A stretch of 64,000 bases of DNA from a bacterium (GTDB lineage Bacteria; Bdellovibrionota; Bdellovibrionia; Bdellovibrionales; Bdellovibrionaceae): positions 163,437 to 227,436 of the forward strand of contig JAIELP010000003.1 of assembly GCA_019752925.1 (NCBI GenBank), written 5' to 3'. The number at the start of each line of letters is the position of its first letter. The first letter of the stretch is position 1. This document shows positions 63,822-64,000 of this stretch, in pieces. The notes below the pieces were generated by a model. It was not told the origin of the DNA. It made no database searches and worked only from the letters and a program-made list of their open reading frames with translations. The position numbers and the translations under genes are program-made.

Positions 63822-64000
63822 CTACAAAGTTTTGAGATTTAAATTATGATGCAAAACTGCTAGCGCAAGGTGCTGCACCAATCGATCCGCCCGCTTCGTT
63901 GTGTTCCACGTTCGCCTTATTAATCGACTCACTTTCGACCTCATCATCGCACAGGTGTGATTCAAACTAAATAGTGGGTCAAACCCAATCTTTTTTAACT
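63822..64000 (-). CDS. Transposase-like protein, C-terminal end (partial at right edge)
   Basis: The frame is open from the edge to TAG at 63822, giving 58 residues. The pattern FSLNHTCAMMRSKVSRLIRR then TWNTTKRADRLVQHLAL and a closing HHNLN is like the C-terminal end of a transposase (an Asn-His start, a basic R/RTW-TTK segment and a terminal HN), possibly IS1-like. G+C is visibly higher here than in the genes to the left, which also suggests acquired DNA. The element's catalytic part lies outside the window, so this is a pattern call only. Confidence 0.5.
   Translation of the reverse strand, partial: LKKIGFDPLFSLNHTCAMMRSKVSRLIRRTWNTTKRADRLVQHLALAVLHHNLNLKTL

Overview
The window is A+T-rich, gene-dense bacterial chromosome. 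It carries Sec and Tat export components, LPS or surface-glycan genes, an outer-membrane-type beta protein, c-type cytochrome motifs, many small secreted proteins and an M14 peptidase, which points to a didermic Gram-negative. The style (many lipoproteins and secreted hypotheticals, membrane pyrophosphatase, SDR/SRPBCC fusion, CtaA beside a UbiB-like kinase) resembles Bdellovibrionota. That placement is inference; no rRNA gene is present to settle it.

Layout. 1-3324: end of a peptide ABC transporter operon (binding protein, two permeases), then two near-identical tatA genes. 3822-7083 (minus): greA, an AsmA-like anchored protein and a glycerophosphodiesterase. 7203-15398: nrnA behind a nine-codon leader ORF, a BFD-like iron-sulfur protein, an epimerase/SRPBCC fusion, a UbiB-like kinase with ctaA, LON-domain, DCC and Nudix proteins, and a Na/Pi symporter. 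15435-23666 (minus): one long operon queA-tgt-yajC-secD-secF-recJ-queC-DUF366, joining queuosine synthesis to the Sec accessory complex. 23667-24412: a 35-residue membrane peptide gene with its own terminator, a hairpin-rich leader and two tRNA-Leu genes (GAG, CAG). 24413-27364: a three-gene exported cluster around a protein with two CxxCH haem motifs.

27491-37943: HAD phosphatase, lysozyme-like lipoprotein, hflX, SDR, and a signalling patch of an OmpR-type regulator, an Hpt protein, a hybrid histidine kinase and a receiver gene broken by an in-frame stop. 37945-39403: a GT22-like membrane glycosyltransferase split by a frameshift in a run of eight G. 39479-54298: YidB-like and HlyIII proteins, M14 amidase-like peptidase, FecR-like protein, GT2, mreB, metG, two RNA methyltransferases, MFS, membrane pyrophosphatase, cysK, pgi.

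54295-63796: a surface-glycan locus with galE, GT9, a FlaA1/PglF-type dehydratase, an O-antigen ligase/polymerase-like protein, two PglC-type phosphosugar transferases, a PglE-type aminotransferase, a PglA-like GT4 and a PglD-type acetyltransferase. Together these match the logic of UDP-diacetylbacillosamine synthesis and its transfer to undecaprenyl phosphate. The right edge enters the end of a transposase-like gene.

No CRISPR array, prophage or clear defence island was seen. The most unusual items are the two unlisted small membrane-peptide genes, the two interrupted genes (receiver and GT22), the structured gap at 23892-24180 and the nrnA leader ORF.
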